Below, in pieces: positions 6,756 to 16,597 of a stretch of DNA of 54,204 nucleotides (position 1 is the stretch's first letter; each line of letters begins with the position of its first letter). Below the pieces are notes generated by a model, which worked only from the letters and a program-made list of their open reading frames with translations, was not told the origin of the DNA and searched no databases. A program made the translations under genes and the position numbers. Source of the DNA: Desulfobulbaceae bacterium (GTDB taxonomy: Bacteria > Desulfobacterota > Desulfobulbia > Desulfobulbales > Desulfocapsaceae); NCBI GenBank assembly GCA_008933635.1, contig WBUQ01000013.1, positions 1-54,204 on the forward strand. Direction: 5' to 3'.

Positions 6756-8999
6756 ATGATCAATAGTGAAGATATTTACACTCAGATAAAGAGATCCGGT
6801 AATCTGCCGACACTTCCTGAAATACTTCTCAAGCTTCTTGAGGCATGTGACAATGAAGCAACTCCACTTTCAGAAGTTGCCGCAATTATAAGTAAAGACC
6901 CTGCCTTAAGTTTCAGGGTTCTCCAACTTGTCAATTCTTCATATTACGGTCTTCGCAGCACCTTTACCGGGGTTGAGCAGGCCGTTGTATATCTTGGAAC
7001 GAACCGAATAAAAAACATCGCCATAACCACCAGTATCCATCAAGTTTTTGAGCGCAAACGATTCAGGGCTTCAAAACACTTCAAAATCAGTAGATTCTGG
7101 TGGAATTCACTTGCTTGTGCCACCTTGGCACGGCGGATCGCACAACGCATTCTTTATCCTAATCCTGATGAAGCCTATCTCTCCGGCCTGATGCACGACA
7201 TCGGCCGCCTGATACTCGTTTCGACGTTCCCCAAGGAACATGATTCATTCCTTCTTGAAGTAGAAGATGTCCAAAACGAGCTTTGGGCTGAAAAGCAGCT
7301 GATCGGCATCACCCATTGTGAAGCTGGCGCTTGGCTTGTGAATAATTGGAAACTGAATTCCTTGATGGCGGATGCGATACGGTACCATCATGAATCGCTG
7401 GAGCGGGTTAAGGATGCATTTCCACTTGTTCAAATTGTATACCTGGCTAACCTCTTACGAGAGAATGACGAAATCAGCGAACATGAAAATGAGGCTGGAA
7501 AACAGCTTTTCGGGCTCGGTTTCTCAAATCTGCAAGAGATTGTTGATGGTTCCGTTGAAGAAGTAGTAGCAATTGCCGAAAATTTGAACATCAATGTCAA
7601 GCCTCCAACTTCAAAGAGGAATAAGCAGGAAAAGCTCGACAATGAAAGCAAGACTAAAAATTTAACGATTGAAAATGTCGTCGACGTTGTAACGGATCTG
7701 AATGACAGCGGCTATAATGAAGACAGAGGACAGTCAGTTTTGGCATCCCGGATCAAAAGTGTCGCTTTATTGTCGGGTTTTCTCGAGAATCTCGTCCATG
7801 CTGCAGACATTGAAACCATATTTGCTGTTTTTGAACAGTCAATGAATGTTCTTTTCAATATTAACAATGTCCTCTTCTTTCTTCCTGATAGGGACGGAGT
7901 TTTGTTGAAAGGACGGACCTCGAAAGCGAACGACTTCAACCTTATCAGCCAAGCTCTTGTCCTTCCAATTCAAAGGAGCTCAAGTACTATAGTCAAATCT
8001 TATCTTAACTCCTCCGTTTCCTACCTGACGACAGACAATACCCATAATACCATCGCCGATGGACAAGTGATCGCAGCCTTCAATTGCTCTACAGTATATT
8101 TAGTCCCGATTGTCGCCAATAAACAGAGGGTGGGAGTTGTCCTTTTAGGGCTTCCTGAAAACATCAAGGCCTTGCCGCATAGCGACAGTCAATTGATTCA
8201 AGTCATTGCACAGCAAATGGGGATTTGTCTATTGCTTGAAGATATGCAGTCGAAAAAGACCGAGGAAATTGAGGCAGAAAGAGTTGCCGCCGTCTCAATG
8301 ACTGCTCGAAAATTTACTCATGAAATCAACAACCCACTCGGTATAATCACAAATTATCTGGCGACTATGCGCCTGAAGCTGGAGAAAGAAAGTGATGTAC
8401 ATGAAGAGATCGATATTATCAGTGAAGAAATTCGACGTATTAGTTCGATGGTAAACCAAATGGATCTGTTTTCGCAGACAGTTTCATACCGTATGGAATT
8501 AACTGATATCAACGCAGTGATCGACGATATTGTTCAGATCGTTAAAGAACCGCTTTTTGCAAAATCAGCCACAGTTATTACCTTCAAGCCTGGAAAAATG
8601 TTGCCCCATCTGTTGTCATCAGGAGATGCTCTCAAACAAGTTATTATCAACCTGATAAAAAACGCATCTGAGGCCATGGACAACGGTGGAGCTGTTGATA
8701 TCATAACAAAAGTTATCCATAACAGGACATCCGAGAACAACTCGACCGAGAAAAATGGCATTGAAATCCTCATAGAGGACAATGGACCAGGAATTCCGGA
8801 TTCGATTTTGACATCGCTATACAAGCCATTTGCAACAACAAAGAAAAATGGTCACTCAGGCCTCGGATTGTCTATAGTCAATAAGATTGTAAAAGATCTC
8901 GGTGGATCAATATCGTGTACAAGCAAGACCAATGTGGGGACATGTTTTTCCATTTTTTTACCCTTTGAAACAAAAGCGGCCAATTCAGCTGTGAAATAA
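6756..8999 (+). CDS. HDOD-GAF sensor histidine kinase
   Basis: This 747-residue protein has no signal peptide or membrane segment and should be cytoplasmic. Residues about 10-215 form an HDOD domain (LPTLPEILLKLLE start, LVNSSYYG, SGLMHDIGRLIL with an HD pair). About 330-490 is GAF-like. The DHp helix has the phospho-acceptor His at 522 (FTHEINNPLG), and about 600-740 is the HATPase domain (NLIKNASEAM, DNGPGIP, GHSGLGLS). HDOD domains are usually protein-interaction modules in motility, cell-cycle and cyclic-di-GMP circuits. The hybrid regulator/kinase gene starts one base after the stop, and a PilZ gene follows. The three probably form one operon. The signal is unknown. Confidence 0.9.
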   Translation: MINSEDIYTQIKRSGNLPTLPEILLKLLEACDNEATPLSEVAAIISKDPALSFRVLQLVNSSYYGLRSTFTGVEQAVVYLGTNRIKNIAITTSIHQVFERKRFRASKHFKISRFWWNSLACATLARRIAQRILYPNPDEAYLSGLMHDIGRLILVSTFPKEHDSFLLEVEDVQNELWAEKQLIGITHCEAGAWLVNNWKLNSLMADAIRYHHESLERVKDAFPLVQIVYLANLLRENDEISEHENEAGKQLFGLGFSNLQEIVDGSVEEVVAIAENLNINVKPPTSKRNKQEKLDNESKTKNLTIENVVDVVTDLNDSGYNEDRGQSVLASRIKSVALLSGFLENLVHAADIETIFAVFEQSMNVLFNINNVLFFLPDRDGVLLKGRTSKANDFNLISQALVLPIQRSSSTIVKSYLNSSVSYLTTDNTHNTIADGQVIAAFNCSTVYLVPIVANKQRVGVVLLGLPENIKALPHSDSQLIQVIAQQMGICLLLEDMQSKKTEEIEAERVAAVSMTARKFTHEINNPLGIITNYLATMRLKLEKESDVHEEIDIISEEIRRISSMVNQMDLFSQTVSYRMELTDINAVIDDIVQIVKEPLFAKSATVITFKPGKMLPHLLSSGDALKQVIINLIKNASEAMDNGGAVDIITKVIHNRTSENNSTEKNGIEILIEDNGPGIPDSILTSLYKPFATTKKNGHSGLGLSIVNKIVKDLGGSISCTSKTNVGTCFSIFLPFETKAANSAVK

Positions 9000-9000
9000 A

Positions 9001-10920
9001 ATGAGTTCCATGCCCAAAATTCTTCTTGTCGATGACGAAAAACGTTTCGTCAACAGTCTATGTGAGATCCTCAGGCACTATCGTTATCAATGCACTGTTG
9101 CGGTTACAGGAAATCAGGCTATACGGTTTCTCGAAGGCGACGAGTATGACATTGCCCTGTTGGATGTCAACCTTCCTGACATGTCAGGATGTGATATTCT
9201 GAATTTTCTCAGTACGTCGAAAATCATTACAACCTCTATCATGCTTACTGGAATCAACACTGTTGAAACCGCCGTTAGAGCCATGAAAATGGGGGCTTAT
9301 GATTTTTTAAGCAAACCTATCAATCACGAGCAATTGCTCAAAACAATAGACCAAGCTTACAAACATCACAGACTCTCTGAGGAATTAGCGGCAAGCGAGA
9401 AAAGGTTTCGAATATTGGTTGAGGCTTCATGCGAAGGTATTGTTGTTCATGAAAATGGCAGACTCATCGAGGCTAACAATCAGTTTTTTTCCATGTTTGG
9501 CTATTCATTTGAGGAACTGACAGAGGGCAGATTCCTTGACAAGATATTGTCCCCACATTCCTCTTTGAAAACTGACCAATGTATTGAAAATAATATATTT
9601 GGCAGATACGAACTTACCGGTATTAAAAAAAATGGAAAAGAATTCCCGCTTGAGGCTGCTTCACGCCTGATCAGCCATTTGGGCAAATCGGCGAGGGTCC
9701 TTGCACTCAGGGATCTTTCTGAAAGAGTTAGGGCGGAGGAGGAGAAACTCAACCTCCAGAGAAAACTAGCCAAAGCTAATAAATTGAAGGCATTGGGTTT
9801 AATGGCCGGATCTGTGGCCCATGATTTGAACAATATCCTGTCTGGCATCGTCAGTTATCCCGAATTACTGCTTTCCCAGATGGACAAATCAGACAAATTC
9901 TATAATGAGATTGCACGAATTCAGGATGCAGGGAAAAGAGCTGCTGCTGTAGTTGCCGACCTGGTGCTGCTGGCACGAGGTGGATCGGCATCTGCCAACA
10001 TTGAGAATATAAACGACATTATCCTTAGTCATCTGAGCTCAATTGAACACCGTGAACGTCTGGCAAATTATCCGAATGTCATTATTGAGACGAATCTCCA
10101 GAAAAATCTCTGGAATACATATTGTTCCCATCTGCATATTCATAAAATTTTGCTCAACCTCCTTGGTAACGCCCTCGAGGCTGTTCATGTAAATGGCCTG
10201 ATTAGGATAACTACTCAAAACTGCCAGTATTCTCACCCTGAAACATTTGAAGTTGATCGTGCTGCAGATCGGAATCAGAATTTTGTCAAGATAACCATGT
10301 CTGACAACGGTACAGGCATTCCTCCACAGGAAATCGATCACATCTTCGATCCATTCTATTCCACAAAAAAGCGTGGCAAAAGCGGAACTGGTCTCGGACT
10401 GTCAATTGTCTGGAATACTGTACAGCAATACAACGGATGGATTGAGGTCAAGAACAACAACCCAGGGGCAATATTTGAAATATTCTTGCCTGCTACTAGC
10501 GCCCAACCTGATTCAAGACAGAGTAATATCGTTGCTCGGCCACCTCGCGGCAATGGGGAGAAAATTCTGCTGATTGACGACTTGTCTGAGCAGAACGAGA
10601 CGATTTCGCAATTATTAACCAATCTTGGATACTCAACCCGATCCGTTGAGACTGGTGAAGCTGGAATCAATTATTTACAATCTCAGCCAGTCGACCTGGT
10701 CTTGCTGGATATGATAATGGGGGGAGGGATGAATGGTCGACAGACCTATGAAAAAATATTGAAAATCAGGCCTGGACAAAAGGCAATTATTATAAGTGGG
10801 TATTCAGAAAGCGAAGAAGTATTGAAAGCAAAAGCTTTGGGAGTATCACACTTTCTGGAGAAGCCTGTCACTCTGCCAGTTTTAGCTCTTGCGGTCAGGC
10901 AGGCGCTTTCTGGCATGTAG
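9001..10920 (+). CDS. Hybrid REC-PAS-histidine kinase-REC protein
   Basis: This 639-residue cytoplasmic protein has four modules. The N-terminal receiver (about 7-125) has its phospho-acceptor Asp at 55 (LLDVNLPD) and a late Lys (SKPI). A PAS domain spans about 130-250. A kinase core of the type lacking a classical HisKA loop has its His at 274 (VAHDLNNILSG) and an HATPase domain at about 365-495 (NLLGNALEAV, DNGTGIP, GTGLGLS). The C-terminal receiver has Asp570 (LLDMIMGGG). Such enzymes relay phosphate internally. The likely input is the HDOD kinase encoded immediately upstream, and a possible output is the PilZ protein downstream. There is no DNA-binding domain. Confidence 0.92.
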   Translation: MSSMPKILLVDDEKRFVNSLCEILRHYRYQCTVAVTGNQAIRFLEGDEYDIALLDVNLPDMSGCDILNFLSTSKIITTSIMLTGINTVETAVRAMKMGAYDFLSKPINHEQLLKTIDQAYKHHRLSEELAASEKRFRILVEASCEGIVVHENGRLIEANNQFFSMFGYSFEELTEGRFLDKILSPHSSLKTDQCIENNIFGRYELTGIKKNGKEFPLEAASRLISHLGKSARVLALRDLSERVRAEEEKLNLQRKLAKANKLKALGLMAGSVAHDLNNILSGIVSYPELLLSQMDKSDKFYNEIARIQDAGKRAAAVVADLVLLARGGSASANIENINDIILSHLSSIEHRERLANYPNVIIETNLQKNLWNTYCSHLHIHKILLNLLGNALEAVHVNGLIRITTQNCQYSHPETFEVDRAADRNQNFVKITMSDNGTGIPPQEIDHIFDPFYSTKKRGKSGTGLGLSIVWNTVQQYNGWIEVKNNNPGAIFEIFLPATSAQPDSRQSNIVARPPRGNGEKILLIDDLSEQNETISQLLTNLGYSTRSVETGEAGINYLQSQPVDLVLLDMIMGGGMNGRQTYEKILKIRPGQKAIIISGYSESEEVLKAKALGVSHFLEKPVTLPVLALAVRQALSGM

Positions 10921-10952
10921 AAGATTTATTCAAGCCTGGAGAGATGTAAGCT

Positions 10953-11333
10953 GTGCGTGAAAAGAGAAAATTTACCCGTATCACTCTGAATGTGCCAACC
11001 ATGTTGTCATTTCTTCAGGTTGAGTCATATCACATTGGTTTCATTTCGAATATAAGTATGGGAGGTTGCTACTTCCCAACAAGCGAAATAATGCCTGTTG
11101 GTGCTGAATGCCTGATAAATATTACGGTAGGAGAAGGGATCGAAACTGAGGACATCTGCATTCCTGGCGAAATCGTACGATGTGATGGAAAAGGGATAGG
11201 AATCAGGTTTACTTACACTCTTGACAGTCTGGGCCAGCAGCTGAGGAAAATCATAAGCAGAAGCAGCCCTGATAAATTGAACAAGTCATTATGTGGAGAA
11301 TTTGAATCCAGTAGCACAAACTCCACCCAGTAA
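10953..11333 (+). CDS. PilZ-domain protein
   Basis: This 126-residue protein is a single PilZ domain with a short Ser/Thr-rich tail. The cyclic-di-GMP-binding signatures are visible: an N-terminal RKFTR (RxxxR) and NISMGG (D/NxSxxG) about 30 residues later. It would act as a cyclic-di-GMP effector, for example on motility or exopolysaccharide output. GTG at 10953 is the start, with GGAGAG about 10 bases upstream. It lies 32 bases behind the hybrid kinase gene and shares its AT-rich composition, suggesting one operon. The pairing with HDOD and receiver proteins is inferred to be functional. Confidence 0.88.
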   Translation: MREKRKFTRITLNVPTMLSFLQVESYHIGFISNISMGGCYFPTSEIMPVGAECLINITVGEGIETEDICIPGEIVRCDGKGIGIRFTYTLDSLGQQLRKIISRSSPDKLNKSLCGEFESSSTNSTQ

Positions 11334-11395
11334 TGCATATTAAACAGCTGCAATTTATGACGCGAATCCTTTATGAACCACTTGGACAAACCAAC

Positions 11396-12400
11396 TCATT
11401 TTTCACGACTGAGGACATACTGAACCAGGCCCTGCATCGCCTTCTTCTCCCGTCCTCTGGTTAGATCGGAGAAAATCGCGAGAGGTTCCAGGGCTGCTAT
11501 GGCCATGTCTTCCGCCTTTTTCCTTGCCATATGAAATCCATCATATTTTAAGATCAGGCCGGTAACCTCGTCCAGTGCAATCCGGCGCAGAGCTGGTTCA
11601 CCAATTATCTGACACAGGCGCTCACGATCACTTTTCTCAGCTCTTTTCACCGTCACAATCAGCGGATAGGTCATCTTTCCTTCGACGAGATCATTCCCCA
11701 CCCGCTTGCCCGTCGCCGAGGTCTTGCCCTGGTAATCGAGGAGGTCGTCAATTACCTGGAAGGCGGAGCCGAGACAAAGACCATACTCCCGCACAGCGTT
11801 TCTCTGCTCCTCCGTACCTCCAGCCCACAGGGCACCAACCTCACAGGCGGCGGCAATGAGCAGTCCGGTCTTCTCCAGAATGGCGCGCTGATAGTCTTCT
11901 TCAGACAGATTAAAACACGAAGCGTTGCGAACCTGCAGGAACTCTCCGTCAACCATTCTCCCCGTTGCATCGGAAAGAACATTCAGTGCCTCGCTACCAG
12001 CAAGTGCGCCGACGATTGCCATCGAACGCGCATGGAGATAATCGCCGGCCAGAATCGCCGCAACCGTGCCGAACCGGACATGCACTGAAGGCCGTCCACG
12101 CCGGGTATCGGCGTTGTCTATGACATCATCATGCATCAGAGTCGCCGCGTGCAGGTATTCAAACGCCCGTGCGAGCTGATAAATCTCGGGATCATCCCTG
12201 CCGCAGAGGCGGGCGGCCAGTACCGTCAATAGCGGACGTATCCTTTTACCGCCGTTAAAAAGGCTGTAGCGGAGGACGTCAACCAGGAGTTGATCGACCC
12301 GTGCAGTCAGCCCGTCGATATCTGCCTGCATCGCCGCATCGATCTGGCCCGCCTCCTTGCGGATGATCGCCATAAGGATTTCATTTGCCGATCCGGTCAT
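11396..12400 (-). CDS. ispB: Polyprenyl diphosphate synthase (octaprenyl/heptaprenyl type)
   Basis: This 334-residue all-helical trans-prenyltransferase has both aspartate-rich motifs: the first in LMHDDVIDNADTRRG and the second in QVIDDLLDY. They bind allylic diphosphate through magnesium. The FNGGKRIRPLL segment binds isopentenyl diphosphate. It elongates prenyl chains for the quinone side chain (menaquinone in a sulfate reducer, inferred). The product length cannot be read with certainty. GAGGGGGA precedes the ATG at 12400. The helicase gene upstream on the same strand ends 117 bases earlier, so cotranscription is possible. Confidence 0.9.
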   Translation of the reverse strand: MTGSANEILMAIIRKEAGQIDAAMQADIDGLTARVDQLLVDVLRYSLFNGGKRIRPLLTVLAARLCGRDDPEIYQLARAFEYLHAATLMHDDVIDNADTRRGRPSVHVRFGTVAAILAGDYLHARSMAIVGALAGSEALNVLSDATGRMVDGEFLQVRNASCFNLSEEDYQRAILEKTGLLIAAACEVGALWAGGTEEQRNAVREYGLCLGSAFQVIDDLLDYQGKTSATGKRVGNDLVEGKMTYPLIVTVKRAEKSDRERLCQIIGEPALRRIALDEVTGLILKYDGFHMARKKAEDMAIAALEPLAIFSDLTRGREKKAMQGLVQYVLSREK

Positions 12401-12517
12401 TCCCCCTCACTTTACACATGGTCAACCTGAACATATGTCCTGTCGTCGCTCCCGCGCAGACGACGGTCTGGTGGCATTACTCGTCCTTCTACCAGTTTGA
12501 CTGGGCATGACGTTTTT

Positions 12518-14506
12518 TCATGAGACTCCTGCAACGTTTGCACTATCGGTCGTAGCACCGAAAAAATCAGCCAAGTTGTCCAAGGAGCGCACAACCGGCG
12601 AAGGCGGCAGACTCTTCAGGAACATCCGGCCATATCCTTTGGAAAAGAGCCGCACATCCATGATGGCAATCACTCCTCGGTCAGTAGCCGCCCGCATCAG
12701 CCTCCCCACGCCTTGCCGCAGGCTGAGGACAGCTCTCGGCACCTGGAAATCGAAAAAGGGTTGGCCGCCATTGTTGTTGATGATCTGTATCCGGGCCATC
12801 AAAACCGGGTCCGTTGGCACCTCGAACGGCAACTTGTCTATGATAACGCAGCTGAGCGATTCTCCGGGAACATCGACGCCTTCCCAGAAACTGGCAACTG
12901 CCAGAAGAACTGAGTCCGTGGTGTCACGAAATGCATTGAGCAGAGTCTGTCGCGATGCCCTGCCCTGTACAAGTACAGGATAGCCAAGACGGCCGTCAAG
13001 AAAATCCGCCATACAATCCATCGCTTTAAAACTGGTGAACAGAACCAGAGCCCGTCCACGGCTGAGCTTGAGAATATCAAAGACCCGGTCGTTGACACGG
13101 ACCTGGAAATCGCGGGCTGTCGGTTCTGGGAAACCGGCTTCAGGGATATACAACAGCGTCCTGTTCCGGTAATCGAACGGTGAATCGAAACGGAGAAATT
13201 CAGTGCAATCGTCAAGACCGAGACGGTCCTTCGCATAGGCGAACGAACCGGCTGAGGACAACGTGGCTGAAGTCATCACGCAGTACCGAACGGTCTTGTA
13301 GAGGCAGCGTTGCAGATGACCGGCGATCTCAACGGGTGTGGCGGAGAGAACAATCGCACGTTCCCGGCGTTCGTACCAGTGAACATTTTTAAAGTCTCCC
13401 CCCGTCTCCATAGTCGCTATCTCTTCCAAATTCGCCTGCAGTTCCGCAATCCTTTTGCCCAGTGTGACCCAGCCTTCCCCTCGAGCCTCGTGGGTCTCAG
13501 CCTGCTGCCGCAACCTGTCCAAGGCCGCAAAGATCTGCTCAATTTCCATTTTCCAGGAAGCCCGAGAGATCTTATCAACCATTGCATCGAGATGATAACG
13601 ACCGCGATCTTCGGGAAATAGACTGACAAAATGTTCTATCCGCTGCCTGACTCCCTCGATGGTCCCAAGAAGCAGGTCAACGGCTGCAGGATCAAGATCA
13701 AGCCCAGCCTGCCTTTCGAGATCGGTGAACAGGTCCAGTAGTTGATATTGGCTGAAGGTCTTGCCGAAGAACTGGGAAGCCACATTTTCAATATGATGTG
13801 CCTCGTCAAAAATTACCCCCTCGTAACGTGGCAGGACTTCGCCATGGCCAGCACTGCGGAGAGCAAGATCGGAGAAGAACAGATGGTGATTGACAATTAA
13901 CAGGCGTGCCGTCCCGGCTCTGCGGCGGAGCTGATTGATAAAACAGGAGGTCGACTCGGGGCATTCACCCCCAAGGCACTGATTGGACTGGGCTGAGATC
14001 TTCGGCCATAACACTGAGCTATCCCTCAGCCAAGGGAGTTCGGCCCGGTCGCCTGTTTCTGTCTTATCCAGCCACATCTCTATCCTGTCACTTTCCGAAT
14101 CCTCAAGAAGTGAAATCTGACACGACACTCGATGCTGGTACCAGCGATAGTGACAGAGGTAATTTTGACGCCCCTTGATGCACAGGGCGGGGACATCCAT
14201 TCCCAGGACTTTTTCGACGAGCGGGATTTCCTTGTTCAGGATCTGGTCCTGCAGGTTCAGAGTCGCCGTTGAGATAACGAGCTTTCTCCCCGAAAGGATC
14301 GCTGGAATGAGATAGGCCAGGGTTTTACCAATGCCGGTTTCCGCTTCGACCACCAGTAACCGCGCTCCTGAAAAAGAATTCTCTCCCTCCATGTCCTCAG
14401 CTAGCAGCGAAGCCAGAGCTTCTGCCATGGCCAGCTGCCCTGGACGGGCTTCGAATCGTGGCAACCGTCGCGACAGGAGGCCATTCTGAGAAAATATTTC
14501 ATTCAT
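12518..14506 (-). CDS. DinG/XPD-family ATP-dependent DNA helicase
   Basis: This superfamily 2 helicase of about 662 residues resembles DinG/YoaA. It has Walker A (EAETGIGKT), a cluster of four cysteines between motifs I and II (CIKGRQNYLC...CLGGECPESTSC) that fits an iron-sulfur domain, the DEAHH box, TSATLSS, and the C-terminal motifs ASFWEGVDVPG and RQGVGRLMR. The enzyme unwinds DNA 5' to 3' during repair or collisions of replication with transcription. Three starts are possible: TTG 14527, ATG 14512 and ATG 14506. The last has an AGG 8 bases upstream and is preferred. It is transcribed divergently from the kinase gene at 14744. Confidence 0.9.
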   Translation of the reverse strand: MNEIFSQNGLLSRRLPRFEARPGQLAMAEALASLLAEDMEGENSFSGARLLVVEAETGIGKTLAYLIPAILSGRKLVISTATLNLQDQILNKEIPLVEKVLGMDVPALCIKGRQNYLCHYRWYQHRVSCQISLLEDSESDRIEMWLDKTETGDRAELPWLRDSSVLWPKISAQSNQCLGGECPESTSCFINQLRRRAGTARLLIVNHHLFFSDLALRSAGHGEVLPRYEGVIFDEAHHIENVASQFFGKTFSQYQLLDLFTDLERQAGLDLDPAAVDLLLGTIEGVRQRIEHFVSLFPEDRGRYHLDAMVDKISRASWKMEIEQIFAALDRLRQQAETHEARGEGWVTLGKRIAELQANLEEIATMETGGDFKNVHWYERRERAIVLSATPVEIAGHLQRCLYKTVRYCVMTSATLSSAGSFAYAKDRLGLDDCTEFLRFDSPFDYRNRTLLYIPEAGFPEPTARDFQVRVNDRVFDILKLSRGRALVLFTSFKAMDCMADFLDGRLGYPVLVQGRASRQTLLNAFRDTTDSVLLAVASFWEGVDVPGESLSCVIIDKLPFEVPTDPVLMARIQIINNNGGQPFFDFQVPRAVLSLRQGVGRLMRAATDRGVIAIMDVRLFSKGYGRMFLKSLPPSPVVRSLDNLADFFGATTDSANVAGVS

Positions 14507-14743
14507 TTTCATAACCTGCAACGTCAAACTGCGCCCCCTATCAGAACAGACATTTCCTATAATTACATGTTGTTAAGCAAGTCAAAATGATCCACTGAGA
14601 TCATTTTCCTTCCCATTTTCCATTAGACCTGTCATATGTTAAGAAGATGCACTGTGGCTGGAAATGGTTGTGCGAATACTGGTCAGGATGGATAGCTTTT
14701 CGGTTCTCCCTGTTCATCCGTCTTCAACTCCGGATCATCCCCG

Positions 14744-16597
14744 ATGGTTGAGCTTCTCTCTCGCAAAGGCGCACAGACAGCACTTGCGACCACAGATCTG
14801 GTCAAGGCCGATGAATGCATAGTCGTTGTCGACGATTCACCGGAAGTCGTCCTTCTGCTGAGCCATTACCTGGCAAAACTCGGGCTGACAGTCTTACAGG
14901 CCGGGACCACCCGCGAGTTGTACATCCTGCTCGAAACCAGGAAAATAGCCCTCATCCTGCTTGATATCGGTCTTCCGGACAGGGACGGCAGCGAGATCCT
15001 TGAAGATCTCGTCAACAATTACCAGGACCTTGGCATCATCATGGTAACCGGGTCGTTTGACCTGCAGACAGCGCTCGATTGCCTGCGGCGTGGGGCCGAC
15101 GACTATCTGACGAAGCCGGTAACCATGGACCAATTTACCCACACCGTCCAGACTACGCTGAAAAAGAGGCGACTGGCCATCGACAACCGTACATTCCAGC
15201 AGGAGCTTGAGGCGACCAATACGAGGATGCAGTTTCTGCATCAGCTCAACCAGAAGATGAACTCTGCATATCTCGGCACTGTCGAGCTCAATGGTATCCT
15301 GCAAGCCATCCTTGTCGGAATTACTTCAGACGAGGGCCTCAGATTCAATCGTGCATTTCTTGCCCTCTTCAACGAGACAGGTGAAACTCTGCAAGGTCGT
15401 ATTGCCATCGGACCATCAAATCGTGAAGACGCGGGGAGAGTCTGGCTTTCTATTAAGGAACGCAACCTGCATCTTACCGACATCATAGCTCATTTACGAT
15501 CCGACTATCAAGAAGGAGACTTCGAGGTCAACCGGATCGTGCAATCATTGCAGATCCCTGAAACAGACAGCAGCCATATTCTCATCAAAGCTGCCAGCAA
15601 ACGCAAGAGTATTCTTGTCCTCGGCGGAAAGGACGGTGAAGAACCTGTCTCCAGGCAATTGCTCGATATCCTTGGCGAAGATACATTTGTCGTCGTTCCT
15701 CTGTATTCACCCAGCCGGTCTCTTGGCGTCATCGTCGTCGACAATTTCATCACCGGAAAGCCCATCACCGCCGACGACATCAATTCGCTGGAGATCTTCG
15801 CCAGCCAGGCCAGTCTTGCCATCGAGCACAGCCACCTTTATGAGGATATGCTGCAGAAGATTGACGAGCTAGAGATCGTCAGCCAGGAACTCGAGCACAG
15901 CAAGGACCTGCTTGTCGAGGCAGAAAAATATTCAGCGATTGGGCATATGTCGGCCCAGTTGGCCCATGCGATCCGCAACCCGATCACTTCGATAGGCGGC
16001 ACAGCCCGTCTTCTCGCCCGAAAAAGCCATGATCCTTATACCATCAATTTCCTCAATATCATTACCAAAGAAGCCGAAAAGATAGAAACCACGCTCGAAG
16101 ACCTCTTCAACTTTGTTCAGGATAACACTCTGGTACTTACAACCCAGCACGTCAACGCCCTTCTCCGTCGTTGCGTGATCGCCTTTTATCCGATGATGAA
16201 AAAAGCAAACGTTCATTACGATATCATTCTTCCTGAGGATGACCCTGTCGTCCAGATCGATGCCGATCGCATCAAACTCGCCCTGATACACCTCATCCGC
16301 AATGCCATTGAAGCCATGCCAAACGGAGGCAATCTGAAAGTTCAGGCCTCTAAAAAGGATGATACTCTCCACATATCGATTGCGGATACTGGCATCGGTA
16401 TCTCGCCGACAGCTCTTCCACACGTTGCCGACCCCTTTTTCACGACGAAAGTTTACGGAACAGGCATGGGCTTGACTCTTGTCCAGCAGATCCTCTCTTT
16501 GCACAGAGGCAGTCTCCAACTCCGACCGCATGCTGATTGCGGAACTATTGCGACGATCAGCCTACCGCTCGGCATTTCAACTCTCCCTGAAAGCTGA
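14744..16597 (+). CDS. REC-GAF sensor histidine kinase
   Basis: This 617-residue soluble kinase starts with a receiver domain (about 24-140; Asp74 in LLDIGLPD, Lys in TKPV), then a short coiled coil, a GAF domain (about 180-365), a HisKA dimerisation helix with His408 (LAHAIRNPITS), and an HATPase domain (about 505-612; HLIRNAIEAM, DTGIGIS, GTGMGLT). The N-terminal receiver suggests it is itself controlled by another kinase. No partner regulator is adjacent. Its last 21 bases overlap the 3' end of the convergent MFS gene. Confidence 0.9.
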   Translation: MVELLSRKGAQTALATTDLVKADECIVVVDDSPEVVLLLSHYLAKLGLTVLQAGTTRELYILLETRKIALILLDIGLPDRDGSEILEDLVNNYQDLGIIMVTGSFDLQTALDCLRRGADDYLTKPVTMDQFTHTVQTTLKKRRLAIDNRTFQQELEATNTRMQFLHQLNQKMNSAYLGTVELNGILQAILVGITSDEGLRFNRAFLALFNETGETLQGRIAIGPSNREDAGRVWLSIKERNLHLTDIIAHLRSDYQEGDFEVNRIVQSLQIPETDSSHILIKAASKRKSILVLGGKDGEEPVSRQLLDILGEDTFVVVPLYSPSRSLGVIVVDNFITGKPITADDINSLEIFASQASLAIEHSHLYEDMLQKIDELEIVSQELEHSKDLLVEAEKYSAIGHMSAQLAHAIRNPITSIGGTARLLARKSHDPYTINFLNIITKEAEKIETTLEDLFNFVQDNTLVLTTQHVNALLRRCVIAFYPMMKKANVHYDIILPEDDPVVQIDADRIKLALIHLIRNAIEAMPNGGNLKVQASKKDDTLHISIADTGIGISPTALPHVADPFFTTKVYGTGMGLTLVQQILSLHRGSLQLRPHADCGTIATISLPLGISTLPES

